From: Oscillospiraceae bacterium | GTDB lineage: Bacteria > Bacillota > Clostridia > Saccharofermentanales > Saccharofermentanaceae | Direction: 5' to 3' | Assembly (NCBI GenBank): GCA_902788505.1 | Contig: CADAKH010000007.1 | Coordinates: forward strand, 1 to 64,000 | DNA: 64,000 nt | In this document: in pieces, positions 14,066 through 23,036 of the stretch | Numbering within the stretch: the first letter of the stretch is position 1 | Layout: every line of letters starts with the position of its first letter | Position numbers and translations under genes: made by a program | Notes under the pieces: generated by a model | Database searches by the model: none | Told to the model about the DNA's origin: nothing | The model's input: the letters and a program-made list of their open reading frames with translations, nothing else

Positions 14066-14707
14066 TCAGATCCTCCTTTTGCAGAAAGACTTTAACGGGC
14101 ATTCATCACACTTAGGTGACTTGGCAGTGCAGTATTTACGGCCAAGATCGACCGACAGATGTCCTATGCTTATCCACTGTTCTTCCGGAAAAAACTTCAT
14201 TATGTCCTTCTCCACTTTGGCAGGGTCACTGCTATCGGTTATTCCTATCCTTTTCATAACACGCTTACAGTGCGTATCAACTACGACCGCAGGTGTTCCG
14301 TAGATCTCTCCTACTATCAGATTGGCGATCTTCCTGCCTATGCCCGGAACCTCCATAAGAAGGTCGACATCATTGGGAACTGTACCGTTCCATTCCTCAG
14401 TCATCTTCCTTGCAAAAGTCATAACGGATCTGGTCTTTGAAGCTGTAAGACCGCAGGGCTTGATGATCGAAGCTATGACTTCGGGATCTTCGGAAGCGAT
14501 CTTATCCATATCCGGATATTTGGCGAAAAGATCGGATGCAGTAATATTAACTCTTTTATCGGTACATTGTGCGGACAATATTCCCCTGATAGCTAAGTTT
14601 TGGGGACAATCGTAGTCCAGAGAACATGTGCTGTCAGGAAATTCCGTTGACAGCGCATTATAAGTCTGCTTTGCCAGAGCCTTCATTTTGGAGATATCAG
14701 CAGCCAA
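14066..14707 (-). CDS. nth: Endonuclease III (DNA glycosylase/AP lyase)
   Basis: This 213-residue base-excision repair enzyme removes oxidised pyrimidines. The helix-hairpin-helix LMEVPGIGRKIANLIVGE contains the catalytic lysine, and the catalytic aspartate is in VVVDTHCKRV. The C-terminal [4Fe-4S] ligand pattern C-x6-C-x2-C-x5-C is complete (CTAKSPKCDECPLKSFC). It lies between the histidine kinase gene (2-base gap) and recG, making a repair cluster inside a co-directional run. Confidence 0.96.
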   Translation of the reverse strand: MAADISKMKALAKQTYNALSTEFPDSTCSLDYDCPQNLAIRGILSAQCTDKRVNITASDLFAKYPDMDKIASEDPEVIASIIKPCGLTASKTRSVMTFARKMTEEWNGTVPNDVDLLMEVPGIGRKIANLIVGEIYGTPAVVVDTHCKRVMKRIGITDSSDPAKVEKDIMKFFPEEQWISIGHLSVDLGRKYCTAKSPKCDECPLKSFCKRRI

Positions 14708-14709
14708 TC

Positions 14710-16263
14710 TTACTGCTCCTGCTTCTCAGGCGGATAGGGGAATGAGAAAACAAATTTTGCTCCGCCAAGTTCTCTTCCCTCATCGCATATGATCGTCTGG
14801 CCATGACCTGCCAGGATCTGCTTGCAAATATAAAGACCAAGGCCGAAACCTTCTGATTTTCTGGATGGATCAGCCTGATAGAAACTCTCAAAGATCCTCT
14901 GTCTCTTTGATTCTTCAACTCCTGCTCCGGAGTCTTCGACAGAAATAACAACTTTTCTGGCTTTGGGATTTGACTCCGTGGATATCTTGATCTCACCATT
15001 CATCGGTGTGAACTTGATAGCATTGGTGATGATATTGATAATGACTCTGCAAAGCTGTTGTGCTTCACCGTAAACCATGATCCCCGGACCCGGATCAAGA
15101 GATTTGATTACTCTGATCTGTTTGTCAGTCAGCTGCGCTTCAAGATTGTCAACGATATCGTTGATCATGTCATTGATATTAAACTCTTCCATCATGTCAG
15201 GATCAGGATGAGAAAGTGAAGAAGCTTCCGTCATCTGGGTAACAAGGGTTCTGATCCTGTCGGTCTGCTGCTTGATAAGCTCGAGATAATGGGGTTGCTT
15301 ATCCTCAGGGATCGTTCCGTCGAGCATGGCGGTAACAAATCCGTTGATCGAAGTAAGCGGAGTTCTTATATCGTGAGCAATAGATGAGATAAACATCTCT
15401 CTGTCGTGTTCCTGGTTCTCCAGTGACTCGATCATCTTGTTGACAGTTCTTCCCATCTCAGTAAATTCTGATGAAACGGAAAGTGTCGTGTAATCATTAG
15501 GATCTGAATACTTGGGACTTACTCTTACAGAATAATCGCCTTCTGCAACCTTTGAGATCGCCTGTGATATATCTTTAACCGGCATAAGGCTGAAGTATAC
15601 GAACACAACATAAAGTACGATGGCAATTATCATCGCTACAACTGCAGGTATGAGAATTACATTGATATATTCGTTCTTAGTCTGATCTGTAGTCTCACTG
15701 TTGCTGACGATACAGAAATATTCTGTACCGGTTATCCTTACGCAGCTTATCGAAATGATCTTGCCCGTATTATGCGAACTGGTTCTCGCAAATCCGATTG
15801 CATCAGCCTGATCCAGGAGGCCAAGCACATTATTCTGGGAAATATATAAAGGACCTTCATCGGTCGTCAGCAGGTTATCGGAAATATCTGCTACATATGA
15901 GTTACGGCAATAGATCTTTCCCTGCTTGTCAGTAATATAGACCGCACCGTTTGAACGGTAAGTCTGGGAATTTACGAACTTATCGATGATCCTGGAGTTT
16001 CTGAAATTGTCTGAACCGTCATCGTTGATCGTATATTCGAAAGGAACAGACTGGAGTGAGATCAGCGAAGTAATATCTGATGCCAGATCGTTAGCAGAAG
16101 CCTGTGTTCCGGATTCAACTTCCAATATGAGATTGTTATACATATTCTCATATGAAAGGAACAACAAGACTGCAAAAACAATCAAAGTTGACAGTACAAG
16201 AAATGATATGAAAAATACGGCAAAGCCCGCCGATATCTGCTTACCGTCAGCTCTCGGCGCCAT
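14710..16263 (-). CDS. Membrane sensor histidine kinase
   Basis: This 517-residue protein has one membrane segment at about residues 12-37, an extracytoplasmic sensor region of about 160 residues, a second membrane segment at 201-226, a HAMP linker (227-280), a dimerisation/phosphoacceptor domain with SSIAHDIRTPL (H297) and a HATPase domain with N (NAIKF), G1 (DSGAG) and G2 (GFGLGLYI) boxes. The sensor region looks like a dCache/PAS-type fold (GAVYITDKQGKIY). It follows its response regulator by 7 bases. The signal is unknown. Confidence 0.93.
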   Translation of the reverse strand: MAPRADGKQISAGFAVFFISFLVLSTLIVFAVLLFLSYENMYNNLILEVESGTQASANDLASDITSLISLQSVPFEYTINDDGSDNFRNSRIIDKFVNSQTYRSNGAVYITDKQGKIYCRNSYVADISDNLLTTDEGPLYISQNNVLGLLDQADAIGFARTSSHNTGKIISISCVRITGTEYFCIVSNSETTDQTKNEYINVILIPAVVAMIIAIVLYVVFVYFSLMPVKDISQAISKVAEGDYSVRVSPKYSDPNDYTTLSVSSEFTEMGRTVNKMIESLENQEHDREMFISSIAHDIRTPLTSINGFVTAMLDGTIPEDKQPHYLELIKQQTDRIRTLVTQMTEASSLSHPDPDMMEEFNINDMINDIVDNLEAQLTDKQIRVIKSLDPGPGIMVYGEAQQLCRVIINIITNAIKFTPMNGEIKISTESNPKARKVVISVEDSGAGVEESKRQRIFESFYQADPSRKSEGFGLGLYICKQILAGHGQTIICDEGRELGGAKFVFSFPYPPEKQEQ

Positions 16264-16270
16264 TGATCAC

Positions 16271-16990
16271 TTACCTCGTCTCGAATTTATAGCCCTTGCT
16301 CCAGACAGTTTTAATGCTCCAATTCTGCTCGCGGTCAGGATTCTCGATCTTCTCTCTGATACGCTTGATGTGAACATCAACCGTACGGGATTCTCCGTAA
16401 AAATCATAGCCCCAAACATTTTCAAGGAGCTGCTCTCTGGTAAATACTCTGTTGGGATTTGATGCAAGGAAAAACAGAAGCTCAAGTTCCTTCGGAGGCA
16501 TATAGATCTCGTTGCCGTCAACACATACAACGTAACGGATCTTGTCAACTGAGAAACCCGGATATGTAATTACGTCAGCAGAACCTTCTTTGGTGTCTGT
16601 TGAAGAAGGTGCAGCATCACGCTTATCAGTACGTCTGAGAACAGCCTTAACTCTCGCAAGAACTTCCTTAGGCTCAAACGGCTTAGGAATATAGTCATCT
16701 GCACCAAGCTCAAGTCCGACGATCTTATCAAGAGTATCGGTTCTTGCAGTAAGCATGATGATAGGACAATCAGATGTCTTTCTGATCTCGCGGCAGATAT
16801 CATTACCATCCATGCCGGGAAGCATGAGATCAAGGATAACTATATCAGGTGAAAAACTGTTGAATACACCAACGGCCTTGTCGCCCTGCATACAAGTGGA
16901 TACCTGGTATCCTTCCTTCTCAAAATAAAGCTTCAATACTTCAATAATGCCCGGATCGTCATCAACGAGCAAAACCTTGTTAGCTGCCAT
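16271..16990 (-). CDS. OmpR/PhoB-family response regulator
   Basis: This 239-residue regulator has a receiver domain with the acidic pair in LLVDDDPG, phosphoacceptor D54 (VILDLMLPG), the conserved T in LTAR and K in PKPFEP, followed by a C-terminal winged helix (about residues 140-237; REQLLENVWGYDFYGESRTVDVHIKRIREKI). It is encoded directly upstream of the histidine kinase. A 17-bp palindrome overlaps its probable -10 element at 17029-17046, so it may be autoregulated or repressed there. Confidence 0.95.
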   Translation of the reverse strand: MAANKVLLVDDDPGIIEVLKLYFEKEGYQVSTCMQGDKAVGVFNSFSPDIVILDLMLPGMDGNDICREIRKTSDCPIIMLTARTDTLDKIVGLELGADDYIPKPFEPKEVLARVKAVLRRTDKRDAAPSSTDTKEGSADVITYPGFSVDKIRYVVCVDGNEIYMPPKELELLFFLASNPNRVFTREQLLENVWGYDFYGESRTVDVHIKRIREKIENPDREQNWSIKTVWSKGYKFETR

Positions 16991-17028
16991 AAGATCACCC
17001 CTGCTCTACAACTTATTAGGTTTTCCTT

Positions 17029-17046
17029 ATTGTAACAATGTTACAA
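17029..17046 (-). promoter_or_regulatory. Palindromic operator overlapping the -10 of the two-component operon
   Basis: TTGTAACA-A-TGTTACAA (17030-17046) is a perfect 17-bp palindrome. On the minus strand it overlaps an extended -10-like TGTTACAAT (TACAAT at 17029-17034), about 40 bases before the response regulator start, and it overlaps the nrdR stop codon. The -35 is weak, which would fit an activator or a repressor site. The core TAACAATGTTA recurs at 3177-3187 and 47301-47311. Confidence 0.55.
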
Positions 17047-17523
17047 ACCTTTATCTTCACCGGGAGCACCGCTTCCGACGTCGAAATTGTTAATCTCGGC
17101 CGTATAAGAATCCAGATCAGTGAAGTTCTTATAAACCGATGCGAAGCGTACGTAAGACACGCGGTCTATATCCATAAGCTTCGACATAATAAACTCGCCT
17201 ATCTCTGACGAGGTTATCTCTTTATTAAACCTTTCTTCTATCAAATGTGTAATGTCTGAACAGATATTCTCTTTGACCTGCTGTGAGACACCGCGCTTTT
17301 GACAGGCAACGTCAAGACTTCTCATTATCTTCTCAGGATCATATAACTGCTTGGAGCCGTCCTTTTTGACGACCATCGGTTTTAATCCCTCGATCTTCTC
17401 GATTGTAGAGAATCTGGCACCGCACACAAGGCATACACGTCTTCTTCTGACAGCAAAACCGTCATCAGTTGGTCTTGAATCCAAGACCTTGTCATCGTTA
17501 GCGCCGCATTTGGGACAGATCAC
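17041..17523 (-). CDS. nrdR: Transcriptional repressor NrdR
   Basis: This 160-residue regulator represses ribonucleotide reductase genes in response to ATP/dATP. It has an N-terminal zinc ribbon with C3, C6, C31 and C34 (MICPKCG, VCLVCG), the basic RRRRVC stretch, and an ATP-cone domain (VVKKDGSKQLYDPEKIMRSL). Length is typical. It lies 17 bases after ftsZ, a frequent neighbourhood in Clostridia. Confidence 0.96.
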   Translation of the reverse strand: MICPKCGANDDKVLDSRPTDDGFAVRRRRVCLVCGARFSTIEKIEGLKPMVVKKDGSKQLYDPEKIMRSLDVACQKRGVSQQVKENICSDITHLIEERFNKEITSSEIGEFIMSKLMDIDRVSYVRFASVYKNFTDLDSYTAEINNFDVGSGAPGEDKGL

Positions 17524-17540
17524 GTAACCGCGCCTCTAGC

Positions 17541-18911
17541 TTACTGTCCGTCCTTACCGAACATGAACCAGGGCTTAGCGGACTTCTGAGCCTTCTCGTC
17601 AGCCTGAGGAGCTACATTAGCCTGAGGTCTGCCACCCATCTGAACGGGCTGCTGAGCCGGCTGCTGAGGAATCTGCTGAACAGGTGCCTGCTGAACGGGA
17701 GCCTGCTGTACAGGTGCCGGAGCAGGAGCAGGTGCAGGTGCGGGCTGTGCAACGGAATCATCACCGAATCTGAAGCCGGGCTGTGCTCTCTGTACCGGAA
17801 CAGGTGCAGGTGCGGGCTGATCTGCCTGTCTGGGAGTATAGTCAGTTCTGGGCTGAGGATTTGCTGGCTGTCTGGATGTGATCAGCGTAGGATTCTCTCT
17901 GGAAAGAACTGAAGTGCTTGCTCTGTGACCTGCGGAAGCATTGACTGTTCCGTCAAAACCGGAAGCAATAACTGTGATCATGAGCTCATCTTCAAGTGAA
18001 TCATCAACAACTGCACCAACGATGATCTCTGCTTCGGGTGCGGCGGACTGACGAACGATTGAAGAAGCTGCATCGATCTCAGAAAGACGCATTCCTCTTC
18101 CGCCTGTGAAGTTAAGGATAACACCTGTAGCTCCTTCGATTGTTGTATCGAGGAGAGGTGAGTTGATTGCCTGCTTAATAGCAACTGTAGCTCTGTCTTC
18201 GCCGGAAGCACGGCCGATACCCATGTGGCAGATACCAGCATCCTTCATGACACGTGTAACATCTGCAAGGTCGAGGTTGATGAGTCCGGGAATAGCTACA
18301 AGGTCAGAAATACCTGCAACACCGAACTTCAATACCTGGTCAGCCATATTGAATGCTTCTTCGAAACTTGTATTGTCGTCTACTACGTCAAGAAGCTTAT
18401 CGTTGGAAACTATAATAAGAGAGTCAACTGACTTCTGGAGTTCTCTGATTCCGCGTTCAGCGTTAGCAGCTCTCTTAGCGCCTTCAAATGTGAAAGGAGT
18501 TGTAACAACTGCAACTGTAAGGATACCAAGATCTCTTGCAATCTGGGCAACTACGGGAGCAGCACCTGTTCCTGTTCCGCCGCCCATGCCTGCTGTAATG
18601 AAGAGCATATCTGTGTTGGATATAGCTTCTGCTATCTCGTCTCTGGACTCTTCGGCAGACTTCTCACCTACGCTGGGATCTGCACCGCAGCCTAATCCTC
18701 TGGTGACCTTCTCACCGATCTGTATCTTGATCTCTGCCTTATTACGTGCAAGAGCCTGATTATCTGTATTAATTGCGATGAACGTGACGCCCTGGACACC
18801 ACTCTCGACCATGCGGTTTACAGCATTGCTTCCGCCGCCGCCTACGCCGATTACCTTAATGCTTGCAACATTAGATTCGTCCATTGAATAGCTATGCTTG
18901 CTCTCAGACAT
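17541..18911 (-). CDS. ftsZ: Cell division GTPase FtsZ
   Basis: This 456-residue tubulin homologue polymerises into the Z-ring. The GTP-binding motif [13 protein letters not shown] is near residue 22 and the tubulin signature GGGTGTG at 110-116; the T7-loop region around NLDLADV is present. After about residue 320 comes a long Gln/Pro/Ala-rich intrinsically disordered linker. The C-terminal peptide ends [11 protein letters not shown] rather than the usual DIPxFLR-type tail that binds FtsA and SepF, which is notable since ftsA is not in this cluster. It has its own promoter at 18996-19024 and a GGAGG site. Confidence 0.96.
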   Translation of the reverse strand: MSESKHSYSMDESNVASIKVIGVGGGGSNAVNRMVESGVQGVTFIAINTDNQALARNKAEIKIQIGEKVTRGLGCGADPSVGEKSAEESRDEIAEAISNTDMLFITAGMGGGTGTGAAPVVAQIARDLGILTVAVVTTPFTFEGAKRAANAERGIRELQKSVDSLIIVSNDKLLDVVDDNTSFEEAFNMADQVLKFGVAGISDLVAIPGLINLDLADVTRVMKDAGICHMGIGRASGEDRATVAIKQAINSPLLDTTIEGATGVILNFTGGRGMRLSEIDAASSIVRQSAAPEAEIIVGAVVDDSLEDELMITVIASGFDGTVNASAGHRASTSVLSRENPTLITSRQPANPQPRTDYTPRQADQPAPAPVPVQRAQPGFRFGDDSVAQPAPAPAPAPAPVQQAPVQQAPVQQIPQQPAQQPVQMGGRPQANVAPQADEKAQKSAKPWFMFGKDGQ

Positions 18912-18995
18912 CCTTTTGTTCCTCCGTATCCTTTTATAGTTCCAACCGATAATTGAAAGAATTCTTGATTAAATAAATATTATTAACCATTCAAA

Positions 18996-19024
18996 ATTTT
19001 AACCCAAACACCTGTTTCAATCAA
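18996..19024 (-). promoter_or_regulatory. Promoter of ftsZ
   Basis: The minus strand reads TTGATT (19019-19024), a 17-base spacer and TAAAAT (18996-19001), about 85 bases before the ftsZ start. It lies in the 194-base gap between ftsQ and ftsZ, so ftsZ can be transcribed separately from the upstream cluster. Confidence 0.7.
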
Positions 19025-19105
19025 TACAATCAACAAGAAATACTTTGCGATTGTAAAGAAATCTTCATATTTATATTAGCATTAAATGGTCGAAATCAGG
19101 TAGAT

Positions 19106-20470
19106 TCAGGTATATTCGTTGAAAATATACTCATCATTGGTCATATCCAGTGCTCCGCTGACAGTAACCCTGTCGAAAGCATCGGCATTGAAAGCATACA
19201 GAAGCCATGCCATGTCATCACCAATGGAATCAGTACTGTTGAGCTTTATCTGGATGAGTTTCCCGGACGGAGAATAGATCGTAAGGAAAATATATCCACT
19301 TGGAAGTATCCTTACCTCAGAAGTGTGCTCAAACATAGAATAATCACCGCCGACGCTAGCATTATCGGCAGCAATAATAGCTCCGAGTACCACTATCGCC
19401 TTTTTGTAATCATTGAAGTTATCGATCCTGACCGGTTTTCCGAGTTCGGCATATTTGACATCAAGCCCGCAGATTACAGGCCTTACGTCCTTTCCGGAAT
19501 CGAAAGAGGAAAGCTCTAATACGATACCGTCCTTATCCAGAGCAGCATAACCGTCAGGAGTCCTGATGTAGCATATTTTGCTGCGTTCCCTGACTTTGAT
19601 CTCTACCGTGGAAGGCAGTTTTATCGTGATCCTGATATCTTCTATATACGGATTCTCCTTCATGATGCGTTCTTCGGTCTTGCCGTAATCTAGCTTTAAG
19701 ATATCGAAAATATTGCCGCTTACACCACTCATAAGATGTGCATCGTACTCGAGTCCTGCAGCTGCAAGAATCTCCTGATCACTTAATGCCACATTACCCT
19801 CAACAGAGACATTTCTTACCCTGAATGCCGGAAGGAACATAACGAGAACTACCATTACCACAACGGCAAGTGCAAGTACGATCGCGAATACACTCTTGCC
19901 TGAAAGCGGAATGGAATCTCTTAAACTTTGAGACTGTTGTCTTGCAGGTTCCCGCTTTGTTTTCGGTCTTGGCGCAGGTTTGCGGACATCCTTTTCATCC
20001 TTTAAGGCAGATTCCCCGTCTGTTTTTTTATCTTTATCTTCAGAGTCCTCCACGGTCTCTTTTTCATCTTTTTTATCTTCTTCGGACTTGTCTTCTGACT
20101 TTTCTTCGGTTACATCACCCGGTTCATCATCTGGTCTAGTTTCGTCCGGCTTTTTCTTAACTTCGGAGTCTTCTCCGTCCTTAGTCTTCTTATCGTCATC
20201 AGAATCCTTACTGTCATCCTTTTTCGCTTTGATTTCAGGCTCTTTTTTATCAGTTTCTTCCTGAATGTCGGGCTTTTTATTCTCTGCCTGTTTATCGGCA
20301 TTTTTATCAGGTTTGGAAGACTCTTTTTCTTTGTTTTTGTCCGCGGTTTTGCTGCCGGATTCTTTCTTTTCGGCAGCCATCTTACGGGCGACCCTGTTCT
20401 CTTCTTTCAGGGCCTCTTTATCTGACTCGCTCAAATTGCCGAATAAATTGTCTAGTTCTTTATCGTCCAC
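19106..20470 (-). CDS. ftsQ: Cell division protein FtsQ/DivIB with long charged N-terminus
   Basis: This 454-residue bitopic membrane protein of the FtsQ/DivIB family links the early and late divisome. Residues 1-190 are an exceptionally long cytoplasmic tail of mixed Lys/Glu/Asp/Ser repeats, probably disordered. One membrane segment lies at 192-214, then a POTRA domain (FRVRNVSVEGNVALSDQEILAAAGL) and the FtsQ/DivIB domain. It lies between murG and ftsZ in the dcw order. The charged tail is much longer than in E. coli FtsQ, though DivIB proteins of Firmicutes also carry extensions. Confidence 0.88.
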   Translation of the reverse strand: MDDKELDNLFGNLSESDKEALKEENRVARKMAAEKKESGSKTADKNKEKESSKPDKNADKQAENKKPDIQEETDKKEPEIKAKKDDSKDSDDDKKTKDGEDSEVKKKPDETRPDDEPGDVTEEKSEDKSEEDKKDEKETVEDSEDKDKKTDGESALKDEKDVRKPAPRPKTKREPARQQSQSLRDSIPLSGKSVFAIVLALAVVVMVVLVMFLPAFRVRNVSVEGNVALSDQEILAAAGLEYDAHLMSGVSGNIFDILKLDYGKTEERIMKENPYIEDIRITIKLPSTVEIKVRERSKICYIRTPDGYAALDKDGIVLELSSFDSGKDVRPVICGLDVKYAELGKPVRIDNFNDYKKAIVVLGAIIAADNASVGGDYSMFEHTSEVRILPSGYIFLTIYSPSGKLIQIKLNSTDSIGDDMAWLLYAFNADAFDRVTVSGALDMTNDEYIFNEYT

Positions 20471-20487
20471 GATACCATTTTATCAGT

Positions 20488-21600
20488 TTATTGATTAATC
20501 CCAAGCGCTCCCTTTATTGCGTCAGTAATCCGTCTTCCGGTATCTTTGATCGCAAGTGCCGAACTTGCCTTTCTGATATCTTCCTGCCTTGAAGGATCAT
20601 TTATGAGACCAATTAATACATCTTCGAGTTTTCCCTCTTTCACATCATTATCGCTCACAACGATACCGGCACCTTTTTGTGCAAGGGAATTAGCATTGTA
20701 TGTCTGATGATCGTGAGCTGCATAAGGATAGGGAACCATTATCGCGCATGCACCTGTAGCCGTGATCTCCGCGCACGTAACTGCACCGGCACGAAGGATG
20801 GAACAGTCTGCTGCAGACATGTAAAGATCAGGTCTGTCTATGTACTCTTTTATCTCAAGATTCGGTATGTTCCTGACCTCGTCCGTTATCTCTACCGAAT
20901 TGTGTTTTCCGACAGAGATCACAAAATGAATATCCTTGAATCTGTCCTTTTTTGCATTATCAAAAACGAAATTCGTAAGAGTTGCAGAACCGAGTGATCC
21001 GCCCATTACAAATACCAGTTTGCAGTCCGGTGCAATACCGAGTTTTTCCCTTGAATCCTCTTTCGTTCTTCCGAACATATTGCTTCTGACGGGATTGCCT
21101 GTATATACAACTTTTTTCGCCCTGGAAAAGATAGATTCCTGGTTCGGAAATCCTGTCATTACAAGTGCACTTCCCTTGGCAAAGAGCTTATTTGCCCTTC
21201 CGGGAAAAGCATTTGCCTCATGTATCATCACCGGTATTTTTGCCTTTTTTGCAGCCATAATGAGAGGCGCACTGACATAGCCTCCTGTACTGATCACACA
21301 GTCAGGTTTAAACTCTTCGATCAGCTTTGAACACTGCTTTTTACCACGGTTATTTGCACTTAATGCCTTCAAAGCCTTCGGAGAAGGTTTGTAAGGCATT
21401 GGAAGAGCTTCGACATCTCTGAATTCATAACCTGCTTTGGGAACAAGTTCACCTTCAAGTCCGATCTTCCTGCCGGTAAAAATGATCTTGCAGACATCAC
21501 CGTTTTCTTCTGCATCTTCCGTGAGAAGATCGGCAATAGCAAGGGCAGGATTAATATGCCCTGAAGTGCCTCCTCCTGTGATCATGTAACGTCTTTCCAT
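20488..21600 (-). CDS. murG: Lipid II synthase MurG
   Basis: This 370-residue GT-B glycosyltransferase adds GlcNAc from UDP-GlcNAc to lipid I on the inner membrane face. The N-terminal glycine-rich loop GGGTSGHINPALA, the HEANAFPGRANK segment, the GGSLGSATLTNF motif and the acceptor/UDP-binding region (SAADCSILRAGAVTCAEI) are all present. It lies 5 bases after ftsW and 17 bases before ftsQ. Confidence 0.97.
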   Translation of the reverse strand: MERRYMITGGGTSGHINPALAIADLLTEDAEENGDVCKIIFTGRKIGLEGELVPKAGYEFRDVEALPMPYKPSPKALKALSANNRGKKQCSKLIEEFKPDCVISTGGYVSAPLIMAAKKAKIPVMIHEANAFPGRANKLFAKGSALVMTGFPNQESIFSRAKKVVYTGNPVRSNMFGRTKEDSREKLGIAPDCKLVFVMGGSLGSATLTNFVFDNAKKDRFKDIHFVISVGKHNSVEITDEVRNIPNLEIKEYIDRPDLYMSAADCSILRAGAVTCAEITATGACAIMVPYPYAAHDHQTYNANSLAQKGAGIVVSDNDVKEGKLEDVLIGLINDPSRQEDIRKASSALAIKDTGRRITDAIKGALGINQ

Positions 21601-21605
21601 CAGGC

Positions 21606-23033
21606 TTATACCCCATGTTTCAGGGCTTTTGCAGCCTGTCTCTTTTTCTTCTCTGCATAAAGCGTTCCGCTTCTTGATACGGAGAGAATAAAACCATAAG
21701 CGATAAGAAGACTGACTTGCGCCGTTCCGCCGTAACTTATGAACGGAAGCGTAACACCTGTAGCCGGAATGACCTGCAGCTCAACCGAGATATTCATAAG
21801 GACTTCGACAAAGATCAGGGCCGTACACCCCGTCGCTATCGTCCTCGAGAACACATCTTTGGCCCGCCAGCACACAATCAGGCACATAAAGAACATCACA
21901 AGGTACATCAGCATCAGCACTACCCCGCCGACAAACCCCGTCTCCTCTATGTAGATTGAGAATATATAGTCGTTCTGAGCCTCAGATACATAATTGTATT
22001 TTGATCTGGAATTGCCGAGTCCTACACCCCACATTCCGCCGGAACCCAAAGCATTGTGGGCATTGTCAACCTGTCTTGTATCGTCCTTTGTAAGACCGCC
22101 TTCCTCTTCCTCGTCGATCTCGCCGTCCGAATTGTAAATCTGGATTCTTTTGAAAACGTGTGCATAGTTCTTCATGAATCTCTCACGCCTGTCAGCAGGA
22201 GAAAGCGCCAGAACAAGCGCTCCCACAAGCCCTCCGACGACTGCAAGGACGAGCGATCCGGTAAGCCAGGATTTTAACGGGATCTCGGAAGTCAGCGCAC
22301 ACATAAAGATTACGGCTGCAACGATGATGAAGCAGGATACGTGAGGCTGCAGTACGATGACAACGTCGACGAGAATACAGAAACCGACCGGAATGATGAA
22401 ATCAATTCCGGCATTTACGAGAAGCTGCCCCATCTTAGTCTTGGCATGCTTGATCTTTCCTTCATGCTTGAGCTTGGTTATCGTAGAACGGTATCCTGCA
22501 AAAGCAACGATCAGGGCTACTTTGATGATCTCCGAACTCTGAAGCTGGATAGGTCCGATATTGATCCAGCGGCTCGCACCGTGCTCACGTCCTACGCCGA
22601 ATGCGATAGTCGCAAATGCGAGTCCAAGACTTAAAACATAAGAGGCAATTGCTATCCATTTTTGTCTGAAAAAATCGATCGGGATAAAAGCAACGATAAA
22701 CATCATGACCAGTCCGCCGATGGTGAATCTGATCTGTCTTGTAAGGAACCATGATGAATCCTGGAACTGTCCGTATGCATCAGGACCCGAAACGGAATAA
22801 AGGATTATAAGTCCGAATACGAGCATAATGAATATCATCAGGATCATCGGAATATTCGCAGCCTTAACAGCCCTCTCCAGTGAAGCGGCCGTAACACCTT
22901 CATTGTCTTTTTTCGAAGGCGGTTCAATAAGGCTGTCGATATCGGTTACTACCGCACGTTTAGCTTCAGCAGAATGATCCTTCTCATTCCCCGGCATATC
23001 CGGAATTATAGAATGTCCGTTTTTCTGAGCCAT
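21606..23033 (-). CDS. ftsW: Peptidoglycan glycosyltransferase FtsW (SEDS family)
   Basis: This 475-residue SEDS protein polymerises lipid II at the septum with its cognate class B PBP. A charged cytoplasmic N-terminus of about 55 residues precedes some ten membrane segments. The family signature near the end is intact (GVTLPFISYGGTAQVSLLIAYG), as is GLGNSRSKYNYVSEAQNDYIFSIYIEETGFVG. It follows murF by 3 bases, at the place where mraY and murD usually sit. A SpoVE-like sporulation role cannot be excluded. Confidence 0.92.
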   Translation of the reverse strand: MAQKNGHSIIPDMPGNEKDHSAEAKRAVVTDIDSLIEPPSKKDNEGVTAASLERAVKAANIPMILMIFIMLVFGLIILYSVSGPDAYGQFQDSSWFLTRQIRFTIGGLVMMFIVAFIPIDFFRQKWIAIASYVLSLGLAFATIAFGVGREHGASRWINIGPIQLQSSEIIKVALIVAFAGYRSTITKLKHEGKIKHAKTKMGQLLVNAGIDFIIPVGFCILVDVVIVLQPHVSCFIIVAAVIFMCALTSEIPLKSWLTGSLVLAVVGGLVGALVLALSPADRRERFMKNYAHVFKRIQIYNSDGEIDEEEEGGLTKDDTRQVDNAHNALGSGGMWGVGLGNSRSKYNYVSEAQNDYIFSIYIEETGFVGGVVLMLMYLVMFFMCLIVCWRAKDVFSRTIATGCTALIFVEVLMNISVELQVIPATGVTLPFISYGGTAQVSLLIAYGFILSVSRSGTLYAEKKKRQAAKALKHGV

Positions 23034-23036
23034 CTG

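Noticed and set aside
14061..14102. Longer recG start
   Set aside because: The extension is inside nth, and a strong AGGAGG plus the family-typical N-terminus support 14060.
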